A DNA stretch of 64,000 nt from positions 9,486,001 through 9,550,000 of the forward strand of contig NZ_CP109027.1 in the NCBI RefSeq assembly GCF_036226885.1, written 5' to 3'. This document shows, piece after piece, positions 35,371 to 44,451 of this stretch. Both the position numbers and the translations under genes were made by a program. The first letter of the stretch is position 1. Each line of letters opens with the position of its first letter. Under the pieces are notes generated by a model. That model did not search any database and had not been told where the DNA came from. It saw only the letters and a program-made list of their open reading frames with translations. The stretch comes from Streptomyces sp. NBC_00663 (GTDB lineage Bacteria; Actinomycetota; Actinomycetes; Streptomycetales; Streptomycetaceae).

Positions 35371-35455
35371 GAAGGTTGTTGTCATGCGTCCACTCTCGGC
35401 TTGTGGCGACAGGAGAACCAGTGCCCTCCGCGACGAGAGGACTGCGAGTACCAGC
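35371..35455. repeat. Degenerate copy of the SDR/xre promoter region (direct repeat, copy 1)
   Basis: About 85 bp closely match 36152-36237: the block ATGAAGGTTGTTGTCATGCG is identical, then TCCACTCTCGGC and CAGTGCCCTCC are kept with a few small changes. It includes the first codons and promoter of an SDR gene, but no SDR body follows. The two copies flank the intact SDR gene as direct repeats. Confidence 0.8.
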
Positions 35456-35473
35456 CCCGAATTCAGGGGTGGA

Positions 35474-36169
35474 TCACCAGGCCACCTCACCGTGACGGTC
35501 GCGGAAGGTACCGGTCGGCCCGTCCGCCCCGAGGGAGGCGAGTTCGACGATCGCGTCGGTCCCCTCGGTCACCGTCTGTGGGCCGCTGTGCCCGTTGAAG
35601 TCGGTCGCGGTGTAGCCCGGGTCGGCCGCGTTCACCTTCACGTCCGGCCAGGACTTCGCGTACTGCGTGGTCAGCATGGTCACGGCAGCCTTCGACGCCG
35701 TGTAGAGCGGCGCGAGGTGCCTCGACTCGACGCGTTCTGCGTCGTGGGTGGCCGCGAACGATCCCATACCGCTGGACACATTGACGATGACCGGGCTCGC
35801 AGACTTGCGCAGCAAGGGCAGGAACGCGTGCGTCACCCGGACGATCCCGACGACGTTGACCTCGAACACCTCGCTGGCGTCTGCGGCTGTGATCTGGTCG
35901 GCGGGGCTGTGCGTCCCGAGGATGCCTGCGTTGTTGATCAGGACGTCGATGCCGCCCTCACGAGCCTCGACATCGGCGGCGGCCGCAGCCACCGACGCGT
36001 CATCCGTCACATCGATGGGGACGAAACGGGCACCGAGTGCGTCGGCGGCCGCCCGGCCGCGCTCGGGATCACGCGCACCGATGAGGACGGTGTGGCCGGC
36101 CTCGATCAAGCGGCGGGCGGTCTCATACCCGAGGGACTTGTTGGCTCCGGTGATGAAGGTTGTTGTCAT
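35474..36169 (-). CDS. Short-chain dehydrogenase/reductase
   Basis: A 231-residue classical SDR. It has the TGANKSLG cofactor loop (residues 7-14), the NNAG motif (DVLINNAG), the serine of VNVSSGMGSF and the YxxxK pair (LYTASKAAV). It should oxidise or reduce a small alcohol/ketone with NADP(H) (basic loop after strand two). Start ATG 36169, since upstream frame is not SDR-like. It is divergent from an XRE regulator with two direct-repeat operators between, a common Streptomyces pairing. Substrate unknown. Confidence 0.9.
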   Translation of the reverse strand: MTTTFITGANKSLGYETARRLIEAGHTVLIGARDPERGRAAADALGARFVPIDVTDDASVAAAAADVEAREGGIDVLINNAGILGTHSPADQITAADASEVFEVNVVGIVRVTHAFLPLLRKSASPVIVNVSSGMGSFAATHDAERVESRHLAPLYTASKAAVTMLTTQYAKSWPDVKVNAADPGYTATDFNGHSGPQTVTEGTDAIVELASLGADGPTGTFRDRHGEVAW

Positions 36170-36237
36170 GCGTCCACTCTCGGCCTGTGACCAGAGGACA
36201 ACCAGTGCCCTCCGTGACGGTAGGACAGCCAGTACCA
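36152..36237. repeat. SDR/xre promoter region (direct repeat, copy 2)
   Basis: The intact copy of the 85-bp repeat also found at 35371-35455. It covers the start codon of the SDR gene and its operators. Confidence 0.8.
36194..36236. promoter_or_regulatory. Direct-repeat operator between sdr and xre genes
   Basis: GAGGACAACCAGTGCC (36194-36209) and TAGGACAGCCAGTACC (36221-36236) share AGGACANCCAGTNCC on the same strand with a 27-bp period. They sit in the short divergent spacer and are the best candidates for the XRE regulator's binding sites. Confidence 0.6.
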
Positions 36238-36271
36238 GGCACGAGGACGGCCCGACGGACACAATGGCCGA

Positions 36272-37150
36272 GTGGACGAGACCCTGGGCACGGCACTGCA
36301 CCGCTGGCGCGACCGCCTTTCTCCCGCCGACGTCGGACTGACCTCACGGCCCGGACGACGTGCGCTGGGGCTGCGACGCGAGGAACTGGCAGAACTCGCC
36401 GGGCTGTCGGTCGACTACGTGGTCCGCCTGGAACAGGGACGCGCCAAAAGCCCATCGGCGCAGGTCGTCGCGAGCCTGACCAGGGCACTGCAACTTCAGC
36501 CCATGGAGCGCGATCACGCCTACCGGCTGGCCGGCCTCCTGCCTCCCCAGGAGGGAACGGTCTCCACGCATGTTCCGGCCGGGGTCCAACGGATGCTGGC
36601 CCGCCTCGGGGAGTTCCCCGTGGGCGTGTTCAGCGCCGACTGGACCTTGCTGTCCTGGACCCCCGCATGGTCAGTCCTGATGGGTGACCCCGGCGCACGG
36701 ACTCACGACGAGCGCAACCTGGCCCGGGCGGTGTTCGTCGCAGGGCCCAGCCGGCTCGCGTCCTGGCCCGTGCTCCACAACGACAACGCCCTGAAACCCG
36801 CCCTCGTCGCCGACCTGCGCACTGCTCTCATCGCCTACCCCCGCGACCGCGGCCTGACCGACCTCGTCGAGGAACTACGGTCCATCAGCGCGGAGTTCGC
36901 GCGCCTGTGGGACGAGGGAACGGTCGGCCCGCATGTCTCCGCCCGCAAGACCGTCGTACATCCCCAGGTGGGTGAGGTGATCTGCGACTGCGATGTGCTC
37001 ACCGTCCCTGGCTGCGACATCCGCCTCGTCGTCTACACGGTGGCCGCGGGTTCCACCGACGCGGAAAAGCTGGAGTTCCTCCGGGTCACCAACGGCGGTC
37101 GCGCCGAGCGCCCCACACCTCCGGGGCCCGGCCTGTTCTCCACGCCGTAA
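36272..37150 (+). CDS. XRE-family regulator with MmyB-like ligand-binding domain
   Basis: A 292-residue regulator. The N-terminal helix-turn-helix is clear (LRREELAELAGLSVDYVVRL, residues about 34-53, with EQGR after it). The C-terminal part is the MmyB-like PAS-related domain (FSADWTLLSWTPAWSVLMGD) that binds a small hydrophobic ligand in its relatives. The start is GTG 36272. Divergent from the SDR gene; it probably represses it until a ligand related to the enzyme's substrate is present. Confidence 0.9.
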   Translation: MDETLGTALHRWRDRLSPADVGLTSRPGRRALGLRREELAELAGLSVDYVVRLEQGRAKSPSAQVVASLTRALQLQPMERDHAYRLAGLLPPQEGTVSTHVPAGVQRMLARLGEFPVGVFSADWTLLSWTPAWSVLMGDPGARTHDERNLARAVFVAGPSRLASWPVLHNDNALKPALVADLRTALIAYPRDRGLTDLVEELRSISAEFARLWDEGTVGPHVSARKTVVHPQVGEVICDCDVLTVPGCDIRLVVYTVAAGSTDAEKLEFLRVTNGGRAERPTPPGPGLFSTP

Positions 37151-37440
37151 CACCGTCTCTCGCGGGCGTGGAACTGGCGGGCGGCGGGCTTGTTCCGCTC
37201 GCACAGTTCGTCCTGGTACTGCCGCGCGGGCTGCGCCACCTTGTGCCCTGTGGTGTCGGGGTCGACGCCGACCGTCTCCAGGAGGTGCCTCTGCACCGGC
37301 ACCAGTGGGTCCCGCCCAGCCACCTGCCCGGCGACCCACGCCCCGACGTCCACCCCCTGGACGACGACCTCGCACGCCCCGGCCGGGAGATGCCGTTGAG
37401 CGCGTCCAGGCGCCGCCGCGTGATCCTGCACGTCGACGAA
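37150..37440 (-). pseudogene. Possible remnant of a helicase-associated-domain protein
   Basis: On the minus strand the text EVVVQGVDVGAWVAGQ, then RDPLVPVQRHLLETVGVDPD and a tail ending AARQFHARER resemble one helicase-associated (HA) repeat and the start of the next, as found in repeats of large Streptomyces helicase-like proteins. No start or helicase core is present. The rest of the 596-bp stretch 37151-37746 shows nothing I can support except the ribosome site of the next gene. Confidence 0.35.
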
Positions 37441-37746
37441 TCCTGGACCCTGAAGTCGCCGAACGAGCCGGTCACCGCGACCCGGCCGACGACGATGACG
37501 GCGTGACCATCGCCTCCGTCGCAAGCCACCGCGGTGAACTCCCGGGCGTCCCGTCTGCGACGGCCGTTACGCCCGCGCCGCCACGTTGGTACACCGTCCG
37601 TCTCTTTTCAGCCAGACCCTTACAACGTCCCTGCACAGAAAGGTACTTCCCTACAAGGGCATGCACCTGACATCTTGCACCCACCACTGGTTTCGTACGG
37701 CCCGGTCGGTGCCACGAGCACGGCCGGGCCGTCTTCGGAGGACGCA

Positions 37747-39546
37747 TTGATACCCCACACATCCAGCCGACCGAGACGCACGTTGGTGCTGGCGGCCGTG
37801 CTCGGCTCCGCCCTCGCGTTCGGCGCCCCAGGCGCCCTCGCGGGTACGCTCCCGGTCGTCCCCTCCACCGCGCCGGCCGCCAAGGCCCACGCTCCGGCCG
37901 CCGCGTCGGCGTCCCAGAGCGCGGCCTGGGTGGCCGGCACGCGTGCCTACCTCGTGATCACCGCCCCTGGTGACAGTTCGGCGGTCCGCTCCGCGATCGC
38001 GGCCAACGGCGGCACCGTCTTCTCGAGCTTCGACGGCATCGGCGTGATCGTCGCCCACTCGGCGTCCAGCACATTCGCCGCCACCATGCGCGGCGTCGCC
38101 GGCGTGCAGCAGGTCGGTGCCACGCGCACCTCGGACGTCCCGGCCGACGCCTACACCCCGGCGCTCCCGCCCAATCCCGCCCAGGCCTCGACCCCGGCCG
38201 GAGAACCGGTCCGGGCCGACATGAGCCAGATCAAGGCCGACCAGGCCTGGGCCGTGAACCCGGGCTCCGCCTCCGTCACAGTCGGCGTCCTGGACACCGG
38301 TGTGGACGACCAGCACCAGGACCTGGCTCCCAACTTCGACGCGGCCGACTCGGTCTCCTGCGCCTACGGCAAGCCCGACACCCGTGCCGGTGCCTGGCGG
38401 GACGTCGACACGCACGGCACCCACGTAGCGGGCACCATCGCCGCGGCCAAGAACGGCAAGGGCGTCGTCGGTGTGGCCCCCGGGGTGAAGATCGCCGCGG
38501 TCCGGGTCGCCGAGCCGGGCAACTCCTTCTTCTTCGCCGAGAACACCATCTGCGGCTTCGTCTGGGCCGGTGACCACGGCTTCAAGGTCACCAACAACAG
38601 CTATTACACGGACCCCTGGCAGTTCAACTGCCCGGACAACATCGACCAGGCCGCCATCATCGAGGGCGTCAAGCGCGCCCAGGAGTACGCCGAGAACAAG
38701 GGCTCCCTCCAGATCGCCGCCGCGGGCAACGAGAACTACGACCTCGCCCACAAGACGACCGACTCCGCGAGCCCGAACGACTCGACGCCGGTCACCCGCA
38801 CCATCACCAACGCCTGCCTCGACATCCCGACCGAGCTGCCGGGCGTGGTCACGGTCGCGGCCAACGGCACGGGCGTCACGAAGGCCTCGTTCTCCAACTA
38901 CGGGCAGGGCGTCATCGACGTCGCGGCGCCGGGCAGCAACGTGTACTCCACCGTCCCCGGCGGCGGCTACGGCAGCAAGAGCGGCACCTCGATGGCCACC
39001 CCGCACGTGGTCGGCGTGGCGGCGCTCATCGCCAGCGCCAACCCGGGCATCACCCCGGCGCAGCTGCGCGCCAAGCTGGCCGAGCAGGCCAACGACATCG
39101 CCTGCCCCTCGGACAGCCGCTGCACGGGCACGACGGCCAACAACTCGTTCTTCGGCGAAGGACAGGTCGACGCCCTCAAGGCCGTCGGAACCACCCCGCC
39201 GGCCGGCAAGTACTTCGAGAACCTCGCGGACTTCGCCATCAACGACAACGCGACCGTGGAGAGCCCGATCACCGTCACCGGTGTGACCGGCAACGCCCCG
39301 GCCACCCTCAAGGTGGGTGTGGACATCAAGCACACCTACATCGGTGACCTGAAGGTCGATCTGGTGGCGCCGGACGGCACCGTCTACACGCTGCACAACC
39401 ACACAGGCGGCAGCGCCGACAACATCTCCCAGACCTACACCGTGAACGCCTCCGCGGAGGTCGCGAACGGCACCTGGAAGCTGCGTGTCAACGACAACGC
39501 CGCGTCCGACACAGGCAAGATCGACGCCTGGAACCTGACCTTCTAG
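37747..39546 (+). CDS. Secreted subtilisin-like serine protease with C-terminal P-domain
   Basis: A 599-residue exported S8 protease with TTG start, chosen because GGAGG lies 5 bases upstream and the signal peptide begins there (TLVLAAVLGSALAFG, cleavage near the ALAGT site). An I9-type propeptide spans about residues 60-135. The catalytic domain has Asp183 (VLDTGVD), His223 (DTHGTHVAGT), oxyanion Asn328 (AAAGNEN) and Ser415 (GTSMATPHV). A proprotein-convertase P-domain fills the last 95 residues. It is an extracellular, probably calcium-stabilised protease for nutrition or processing of other exported proteins. No adjacent partner gene. Confidence 0.93.
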   Translation: MIPHTSSRPRRTLVLAAVLGSALAFGAPGALAGTLPVVPSTAPAAKAHAPAAASASQSAAWVAGTRAYLVITAPGDSSAVRSAIAANGGTVFSSFDGIGVIVAHSASSTFAATMRGVAGVQQVGATRTSDVPADAYTPALPPNPAQASTPAGEPVRADMSQIKADQAWAVNPGSASVTVGVLDTGVDDQHQDLAPNFDAADSVSCAYGKPDTRAGAWRDVDTHGTHVAGTIAAAKNGKGVVGVAPGVKIAAVRVAEPGNSFFFAENTICGFVWAGDHGFKVTNNSYYTDPWQFNCPDNIDQAAIIEGVKRAQEYAENKGSLQIAAAGNENYDLAHKTTDSASPNDSTPVTRTITNACLDIPTELPGVVTVAANGTGVTKASFSNYGQGVIDVAAPGSNVYSTVPGGGYGSKSGTSMATPHVVGVAALIASANPGITPAQLRAKLAEQANDIACPSDSRCTGTTANNSFFGEGQVDALKAVGTTPPAGKYFENLADFAINDNATVESPITVTGVTGNAPATLKVGVDIKHTYIGDLKVDLVAPDGTVYTLHNHTGGSADNISQTYTVNASAEVANGTWKLRVNDNAASDTGKIDAWNLTF

Positions 39547-39693
39547 CACAGGACGGACCTGGCAACGCCCGCGTCCAGCACGTACAGCGCCGGCGACCGC
39601 TCCCGCCCGCAGCCGCGGACGAGACGGGCTCCGGCCTGTTCGGTCAGGGGCGCGAACTGCTGGGCCGCAGAGGGCACATGGTCCTCGGCCGCG

Positions 39694-39897
39694 GTGTACG
39701 CCGCGGCCGAGGCCACGCGGGCCCAGCCACGACCATCAGCTGAAGGTCTTGAACAGGAGGAACCCGCCGCCGACCGCGAGCTGCGTAGGGGCGTAGGGGC
39801 CGAGGGGGACGTCAACAGAATCAAGACGATCAAACGGCAGATGTACGGCCGAGCCTCCTTCACCCTGCTCAGAGCCCGCATCCTCCTCCAGCCGTAG
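39694..39897 (+). mobile_element. C-terminal remnant of an ISL3-like transposase
   Basis: The frame ends VNRIKTIKRQMYGRASF then TLLRARILL, which is the typical C-terminal text of ISL3-family transposases. The catalytic DDE part is missing. The remaining upstream sequence (39547-39770) shows no intact gene and may be scrambled transposon sequence. Confidence 0.65.
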
Positions 39898-39986
39898 CCG
39901 TCACGGATGGGCCGTCACGACCCGCTGATTGGCCACTGAGCGCCGTAGTTTGCCAATTCGGCGCTCAGTACGCGAAGGGCATCTGT

Positions 39987-40394
39987 TCAGTCGAGGATCG
40001 CGGTGGCTTCGATCTCGACCAGGTGGTCGGGGACGTCCAGTGCCGCAACGCCTATCAGCGTGGCCGGAGGAACCGGGGTGATCCCCAGCTTCGCGGCTGC
40101 CCGGGAGATCCCTTCCAGGAGCGCGGGCATCTTGTCGGGGGTCCAGTCGACGACGTAGAAGGTCAGCTTCGCCACGTCGTCGAAGGAACCGCCGACCTCG
40201 GCCAGGGCGGTGCCGACGTTGAGATAGCTCTGCTCGACCTGGGCGGCGAGGTCGCCTTCGCCGATCGTGACCCCATCGGCGTCCCAGGCGACCTGCCCGG
40301 CGATGAATACCAGCCTCGATCCGGATGCGATCGACACCTGCCGGTAGACATCGATCTTGGGCAATCCGCTGGGATTCACAAAGGTGATGGCCAT
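39987..40394 (-). CDS. ridA: RidA-family (YjgF/UK114) deaminase
   Basis: A 135-residue cytosolic RidA-type protein. It shows FIAGQVAWDADG, VAKLTFYVVDW and the C-terminal conserved PPATLIGVAALDVPDHLVEI (the variant of RidA's PARxxxxVxxLP). The arginine that holds the imine carboxylate in classical RidA is replaced in this stretch by Thr-Leu, so this belongs to a divergent subfamily and may not deaminate 2-aminoacrylate. Divergent from an HxlR regulator, which probably controls it. Confidence 0.85.
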   Translation of the reverse strand: MAITFVNPSGLPKIDVYRQVSIASGSRLVFIAGQVAWDADGVTIGEGDLAAQVEQSYLNVGTALAEVGGSFDDVAKLTFYVVDWTPDKMPALLEGISRAAAKLGITPVPPATLIGVAALDVPDHLVEIEATAILD

Positions 40395-40538
40395 GTTGCG
40401 TGTCTCCTTGTCCTGAGCGCCGGTGGGCTCGCGTCCGCGCTGACCGTGGCCGCTATCGGTCTCTTGTGGTTACTCAGGAACTGTAGGAGAGTGGTCGCTG
40501 ACGTGGAAGAACGCACTTTTCGGTGACTGGAGAACCTT

Positions 40539-40919
40539 ATGGTGACCAAGCAGTTCACAGGCTCGCCCGAGGATGCAGACCTGGCGCGTGCGGACTCCTT
40601 GGCGCGAGAGATCTTCTCCGACGTCGCCAACAAGTGGGCGTTCCTGATCGTCGAGGGTCTCGGTGATCGCACCCTGCGCTTCAGCGAGCTGCGCAACGAG
40701 ATCGAGGGCATCAGCCACAAGATGCTCACCCAGAACCTGCGCATGCTGGAGCGCAACGGCCTGGTCGAGCGCACCGTGTACCCCACCGTCCCACCGCGGG
40801 TCGAGTACACCCTCACCAAGCCGGGCCAGGCTCTGCGAGCGACAGTCGACGGGATGTGCGGCTGGACCCGCCAGTACCTCGGTCACATCGAGGCGGCCCG
40901 CCGTCACTTCGACCTCTGA
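40539..40919 (+). CDS. HxlR-family winged-helix regulator
   Basis: A 126-residue MarR-like winged-helix protein of the HxlR group. Markers are FSDVANKWAFLIVEGLGDRT, the recognition region FSELRNEIEGISHKMLTQNL and the wing VERTVYPTVPPRVEYTLT. HxlR proteins respond to quinone, aldehyde or redox signals. It is divergent from the RidA gene over a 144-bp spacer and most likely regulates it. No cysteine is seen in the N-terminal region, so thiol sensing is unlikely. Confidence 0.9.
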   Translation: MVTKQFTGSPEDADLARADSLAREIFSDVANKWAFLIVEGLGDRTLRFSELRNEIEGISHKMLTQNLRMLERNGLVERTVYPTVPPRVEYTLTKPGQALRATVDGMCGWTRQYLGHIEAARRHFDL

Positions 40920-41242
40920 CTTCTGCGGCCAACGGGGGGGCGTCCCCGCTCGTCCGAATCTCAGCCCGAGGGCGTAGCGCGCAGGCTGCTTCTGGCGTAG
41001 CGGTCACGCAAGCGCGGTCACAACCGACTGGCGTGCTCAGTCACACGTCGGCGTACGGCGGTTCGCCGGGAATCTCCACACCTCTGCTCGGGCTCACCAA
41101 CCGGCGACGGTCGCGTTTCAGCAGGTCAGCGCATTCTGTCGGTTGGTCAGTGATCCGTAAGAGGGTTCTGGTTCAGAGAATTGACCGGGCCGAACAAGAT
41201 GCCCCGCATGCGTGCCGTCGGTCTTGGCTCCACGCTGAGATC
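40920..41242. other. Gene-free spacer
   Basis: A 323-bp stretch between the HxlR gene and a small ORF. Frames here have neutral codon bias, and I see no remnant, hairpin or operator that I would defend. Confidence 0.35.
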
Positions 41243-41458
41243 ATGGCTACCGACCACCCCGTCGTCATCTACCCACCCGCGGTAGACGGCGGCCGGCGCG
41301 TCCGCATCGACGGGCAGTTCGTCGGCATCGCCTACGGCCTACTCGATGTCGTGGCCTTCCTCCAGGAGGCTGGTCTCCAGGGGTGGGATGAGATGGATGT
41401 GGTCCAGTCGTCGCTGATCGAGTGGCGGGCCGGCGGGCCGGATGTGTGGGCGCACTGA
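41243..41458 (+). CDS. Small conserved Streptomyces protein
   Basis: A 71-residue protein: PVVIYPPAVDGGRRVRIDG, GIAYGLLDVVAFLQEAGL and a C-terminal EWRAGGPDVW. I recall very similar short hypothetical proteins in many Streptomyces genomes, with the same opening, helix and terminal G-G-P-x-V-W. No function is known. The compact beta-hairpin plus helix suggests a small binding domain. ATG start without a strong ribosome site. Confidence 0.65.
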   Translation: MATDHPVVIYPPAVDGGRRVRIDGQFVGIAYGLLDVVAFLQEAGLQGWDEMDVVQSSLIEWRAGGPDVWAH

Positions 41459-41560
41459 CACATGGACTGCGGTCACCATGTTTCGTCAGCAGGCACCTCC
41501 TCGAAGTCCACTGGCCGGACCTGCGCCCCGAAGCCGCCACCGACCGGCACCAGGGTGCGT

Positions 41561-41598
41561 ATCGAGTCGTGATCAATCCATCGAGTCGTGATCAATCC
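41561..41598. repeat. Perfect 19-bp tandem duplication
   Basis: ATCGAGTCGTGATCAATCC occurs twice with no spacer (41561-41579 and 41580-41598), in the non-coding gap between the small ORF and the MarR gene. Its origin is unclear; it could be a slip or insertion scar, or a pair of regulator sites containing TGATCA. Confidence 0.85.
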
Positions 41599-41668
41599 GC
41601 GGGATTCACCCTCATAACAAACGCTGATCACGCGGCCCATGGGCATTCGTACTGGATGCGTATGCCGG

Positions 41669-42145
41669 TCAGCCGGTGGGCAGGCCGATCTGATCGCGTT
41701 CGAGCACGGTGCGGAGCTCCGAGAGGATCTGTGCGGCGGCCAGTCCTGCGGGGCCGTCGAGGGTGTCTGCTGTCAGCTCGGCCAGCGTATCGGTGAAGGT
41801 CGCCTCCACCGCCTCGACGAGTTGCAGGCCGTCATCGGTCAGTTGCAGCAGTGATGAGCGGCGATCCGATGGATTCGTGCGCCGTACGACCCATGCCTGC
41901 TTCTCCAGGCGATCGATGCCCTTGCTGCTCGCACCGATCCCGATGGCGAACTCGGCGGCGAGGTCCGCCACCCGGGATCCAGGGTGGTCGCGCAGGAAGC
42001 GCAGGAACTCGAACTGCGAGGTGACGATCCCGTGCCGCTCGCGAAGACGTTCGTTCAGCGCGTTGTAGAGGCGCGTCTCGCAGCGGACGAGATCGGCGAA
42101 GAAGCCCGGTAGGTCGACCCGGCCACCGCTTGACTTGGATGCCAT
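41669..42145 (-). CDS. MarR-family transcriptional regulator
   Basis: A 158-residue MarR protein. The winged helix is visible (VTSQFEFLRFLRDHPGSRVA, ADLAAEFAIGIGASSKGIDR, VVRRTNPSDRRSSLLQLTDD with the RSS/DRR wing). The start codon at 42145 abuts a 24-bp palindrome, so the mRNA must have almost no leader. Divergent from an esterase gene; it probably represses itself and the esterase and is released by a phenolic or related ligand. Confidence 0.9.
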   Translation of the reverse strand: MASKSSGGRVDLPGFFADLVRCETRLYNALNERLRERHGIVTSQFEFLRFLRDHPGSRVADLAAEFAIGIGASSKGIDRLEKQAWVVRRTNPSDRRSSLLQLTDDGLQLVEAVEATFTDTLAELTADTLDGPAGLAAAQILSELRTVLERDQIGLPTG

Positions 42146-42169
42146 GGCATATATCTTAACCTAGATGCC
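42146..42169. promoter_or_regulatory. MarR operator in the marR/esterase spacer
   Basis: An imperfect palindrome with 5-bp ends GGCAT / ATGCC around a symmetric TTAA core. It begins one base upstream of the MarR start codon and is AT-rich compared with the surroundings. A further near-palindrome ATGCCTGGGCAT overlaps its right end (42165-42176). Confidence 0.65.
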
Positions 42170-42212
42170 TGGGCATATAGTTCCTCGGCATGCACTTGCG
42201 ATGGAGGCGACA

Positions 42213-43136
42213 ATGAGCAGGCAACAGCGCGCGAAGATCGACGCGATGGTCCGACGGCCTCAGCCGGAGGGCCCTCGGTCGGTGGAGGAGCTCCGCGCCG
42301 GGTTCAGGGCGATGATGGGGGAAATGCTCGTCCCGGCTGGGATCCGCACCCGCACTGCGACGCTCGGTGATCGGCCCGCGGTGCTCGTCGAGCCGGCCGG
42401 CACTCCGAAGGCCGGGACGATCCTCTACTTTCACGGCGGCTCTTACGTGGTCGGTTCACCGGAGACGGCGATGTCGCTGACGGGGAACCTGGTGACCAAA
42501 ACAGGGTTCAGGGCATTCTCTTTGGATTACCGGCTTGCCCCTGAGTATCCGTTCCCGGCCGCGATCGAGGACGGGTTGAGCGCCTACCGCACACTTCTCG
42601 ACAGCGGCGAAGACCCTTCGGCGATTGCGTTCGCCGGGGACTCCGCCGGTGGCGGCCTCACCGTCACCACCTGCCTCGCCGCCCGCGACGCGGGCCTGCC
42701 CATGCCTGCCGCAATCGTGGCGTTCTCCCCCGGACTCGACATGACCCGGACAGGCGAGAGCATGGACACCAAGGCAGGCATCGACCCGTTCTTCACGCGT
42801 GCGGGCATGGAACACACCGGGACCATGTACCTGGCGGGACAGGACCCGCACCATCCCATGCTCAGCCCCGCCGTCCTCGCCGACCTGACCGGCTTCCCCC
42901 CGATGCTTCTACAGGCGGGCACCAACGAAATGCTCCTGGACGACTCCACACGCATGGCCACACACGCGAGGGAAGCCGGAGTGGACGTCATCCTGGACGT
43001 CACCGCCGATGTCCCACATGTGTTCCAGGCCTTCGTCGGCCTCCTGGACGAAGCCGACGAGGCACTGGAGCGCGCCGCTCTCTTTCTCAGTCAGCGCGTC
43101 CGCGCCAGGGGCACGGCACACACGTCGGCAGGCTGA
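42213..43136 (+). CDS. Alpha/beta hydrolase, hormone-sensitive-lipase-type esterase
   Basis: A 307-residue cytosolic esterase. It has the oxyanion motif HGGSYV (YFHGGSYVVGS), the nucleophile elbow GDSAGG, an acid residue in the PPMLLQAGTNEMLLDD region and the catalytic His in ADVPHVFQ. This places it in the HSL/GDSAG family, which hydrolyses short- to medium-chain or aryl esters. The start at 42213 is preceded by GGAGGCGACA. Divergent from and probably controlled by the MarR regulator. Confidence 0.9.
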   Translation: MSRQQRAKIDAMVRRPQPEGPRSVEELRAGFRAMMGEMLVPAGIRTRTATLGDRPAVLVEPAGTPKAGTILYFHGGSYVVGSPETAMSLTGNLVTKTGFRAFSLDYRLAPEYPFPAAIEDGLSAYRTLLDSGEDPSAIAFAGDSAGGGLTVTTCLAARDAGLPMPAAIVAFSPGLDMTRTGESMDTKAGIDPFFTRAGMEHTGTMYLAGQDPHHPMLSPAVLADLTGFPPMLLQAGTNEMLLDDSTRMATHAREAGVDVILDVTADVPHVFQAFVGLLDEADEALERAALFLSQRVRARGTAHTSAG

Positions 43137-43302
43137 AGCCCGCAGACGATCTGATACGGGCCACGGTGCGCACCCCGGGCCCTGGCTCGCCGTTCCTATT
43201 CCTGGCGGCCGGCGCCCCACCCCGCTCCGAGGGCCGTTGAAGACCCCGGGGCTGCGTTCCTCCGTGGGCGGTGGCTCACGCGGCCGTGTCAGATCTTCTT
43301 GC

Positions 43303-44100
43303 GTGACGCGAGTGCAACCGACCGACAGCGAATGGGAGTTCGTCGAGCTGTACCTGCCGATCGGCGAGTACGGCCCGTACTCCGAGCGGCTGCGACAGCA
43401 GTTCGAGGGCGTGATCTGGCGGTTCAAGACGGGCGAGCAGTGGCGGAAGATGCCAGCCGAGTTCAGCGCCTGGTCGACCGTCCACACCGCTTCCGGCAGT
43501 GGCGTGACGCAGGCGTCTTCGAAGCCCTGCTGGACGGACTGATCGCAGAGGCCGCGAAGCGGGGTGAGGTGGACCGGTCCCCGGTCAGCGTCGACTCCAC
43601 CACCGCGCGCGCTCACCATGACGCTGCCGGGATGCATCTGGGCCAGGACGTCATCACCGCACTCGAGAATGCCGCCGAGGAGGAGAAGGCCAGGCAAAGG
43701 GGGGCGACTCCGCGGGACAACATGGGCAAGCGGTCGGGACCGGACCCGAGCGGGAAGAGCGGCGACGCGTCCGACGGCGGCGGAACTCCGCCTGAAGGGA
43801 GGTCCACCTCGCCGCCGACCGGAAACGGTTCCGCGGGCCCGTCGGCCGCCCCCGTACCCGGCCAGGCGCCGCCGCCGGGGATAAGACCTACTCGTCCCGC
43901 GGTAACCGAACCCACCTGCGCAGACGCCACGTCAAGGCCATCATCCCGGAGACGAAGGACCAGGCCGCCAACCGGAAGAAGAAGGGCTCCCGGGGTGGTC
44001 GGCCCGTCAGCCTCGACGCCGACCTGTACAAGGAACGGAACACTGTCGAGCGTCTGATCAACAAGCTCAAGGCCTGGCGAGGCATCGCCACTCGGTATCA
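43303..44100 (+). mobile_element. Degenerate IS5-like transposase with two or more frameshifts
   Basis: The N-terminal part in one frame (DSEWEFVELYLPIGEYGPYS, VIWRFKTGEQWRKMPAEFS) continues in another (HRFRQWRDAGVFEALLDGLI, SVDSTTARAHHDAAG) and ends in a third (IPETKDQAANRKKKGSRGG, then RPVSLDADLYKERNTVERL and INKLKAWRGIATRY). This is the whole IS5-group DDE transposase broken by indels, so it is inactive. Terminal inverted repeats are not identified. The flanks 43137-43302 and 44101-44451 show no other gene. Confidence 0.85.
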
Positions 44101-44451
44101 AGACGCTTGTCCCGACGGATCACGGCCCAGCGCGACGACGACTGCGCGCGCCTGCTCCAACAGAAGAGCAGCGCAGGGCGATTGCCGCGCATGGCGTCCC
44201 TTCCTTCCCGAACTGACATGTATCGGGGCCAGTTGTCGTCCCCGATACGTGTCGACCAGTGCAAGCTTCGGCGTGGGTCGTGCCAACGGGGCGGACCCGG
44301 TCTCGAGCACGGTGCGTACAGACAATGCTGGTTGCGGTGGGCCCGGTGAAGTACCTCCACGGGCGGTGAAAGCCGGAACACTGTCTTGCCTTCACTGCCA
44401 TCGCCGCGACCCTCACATGCCACCGGCGGCTCACCAGCTGAGAGCGACGTC

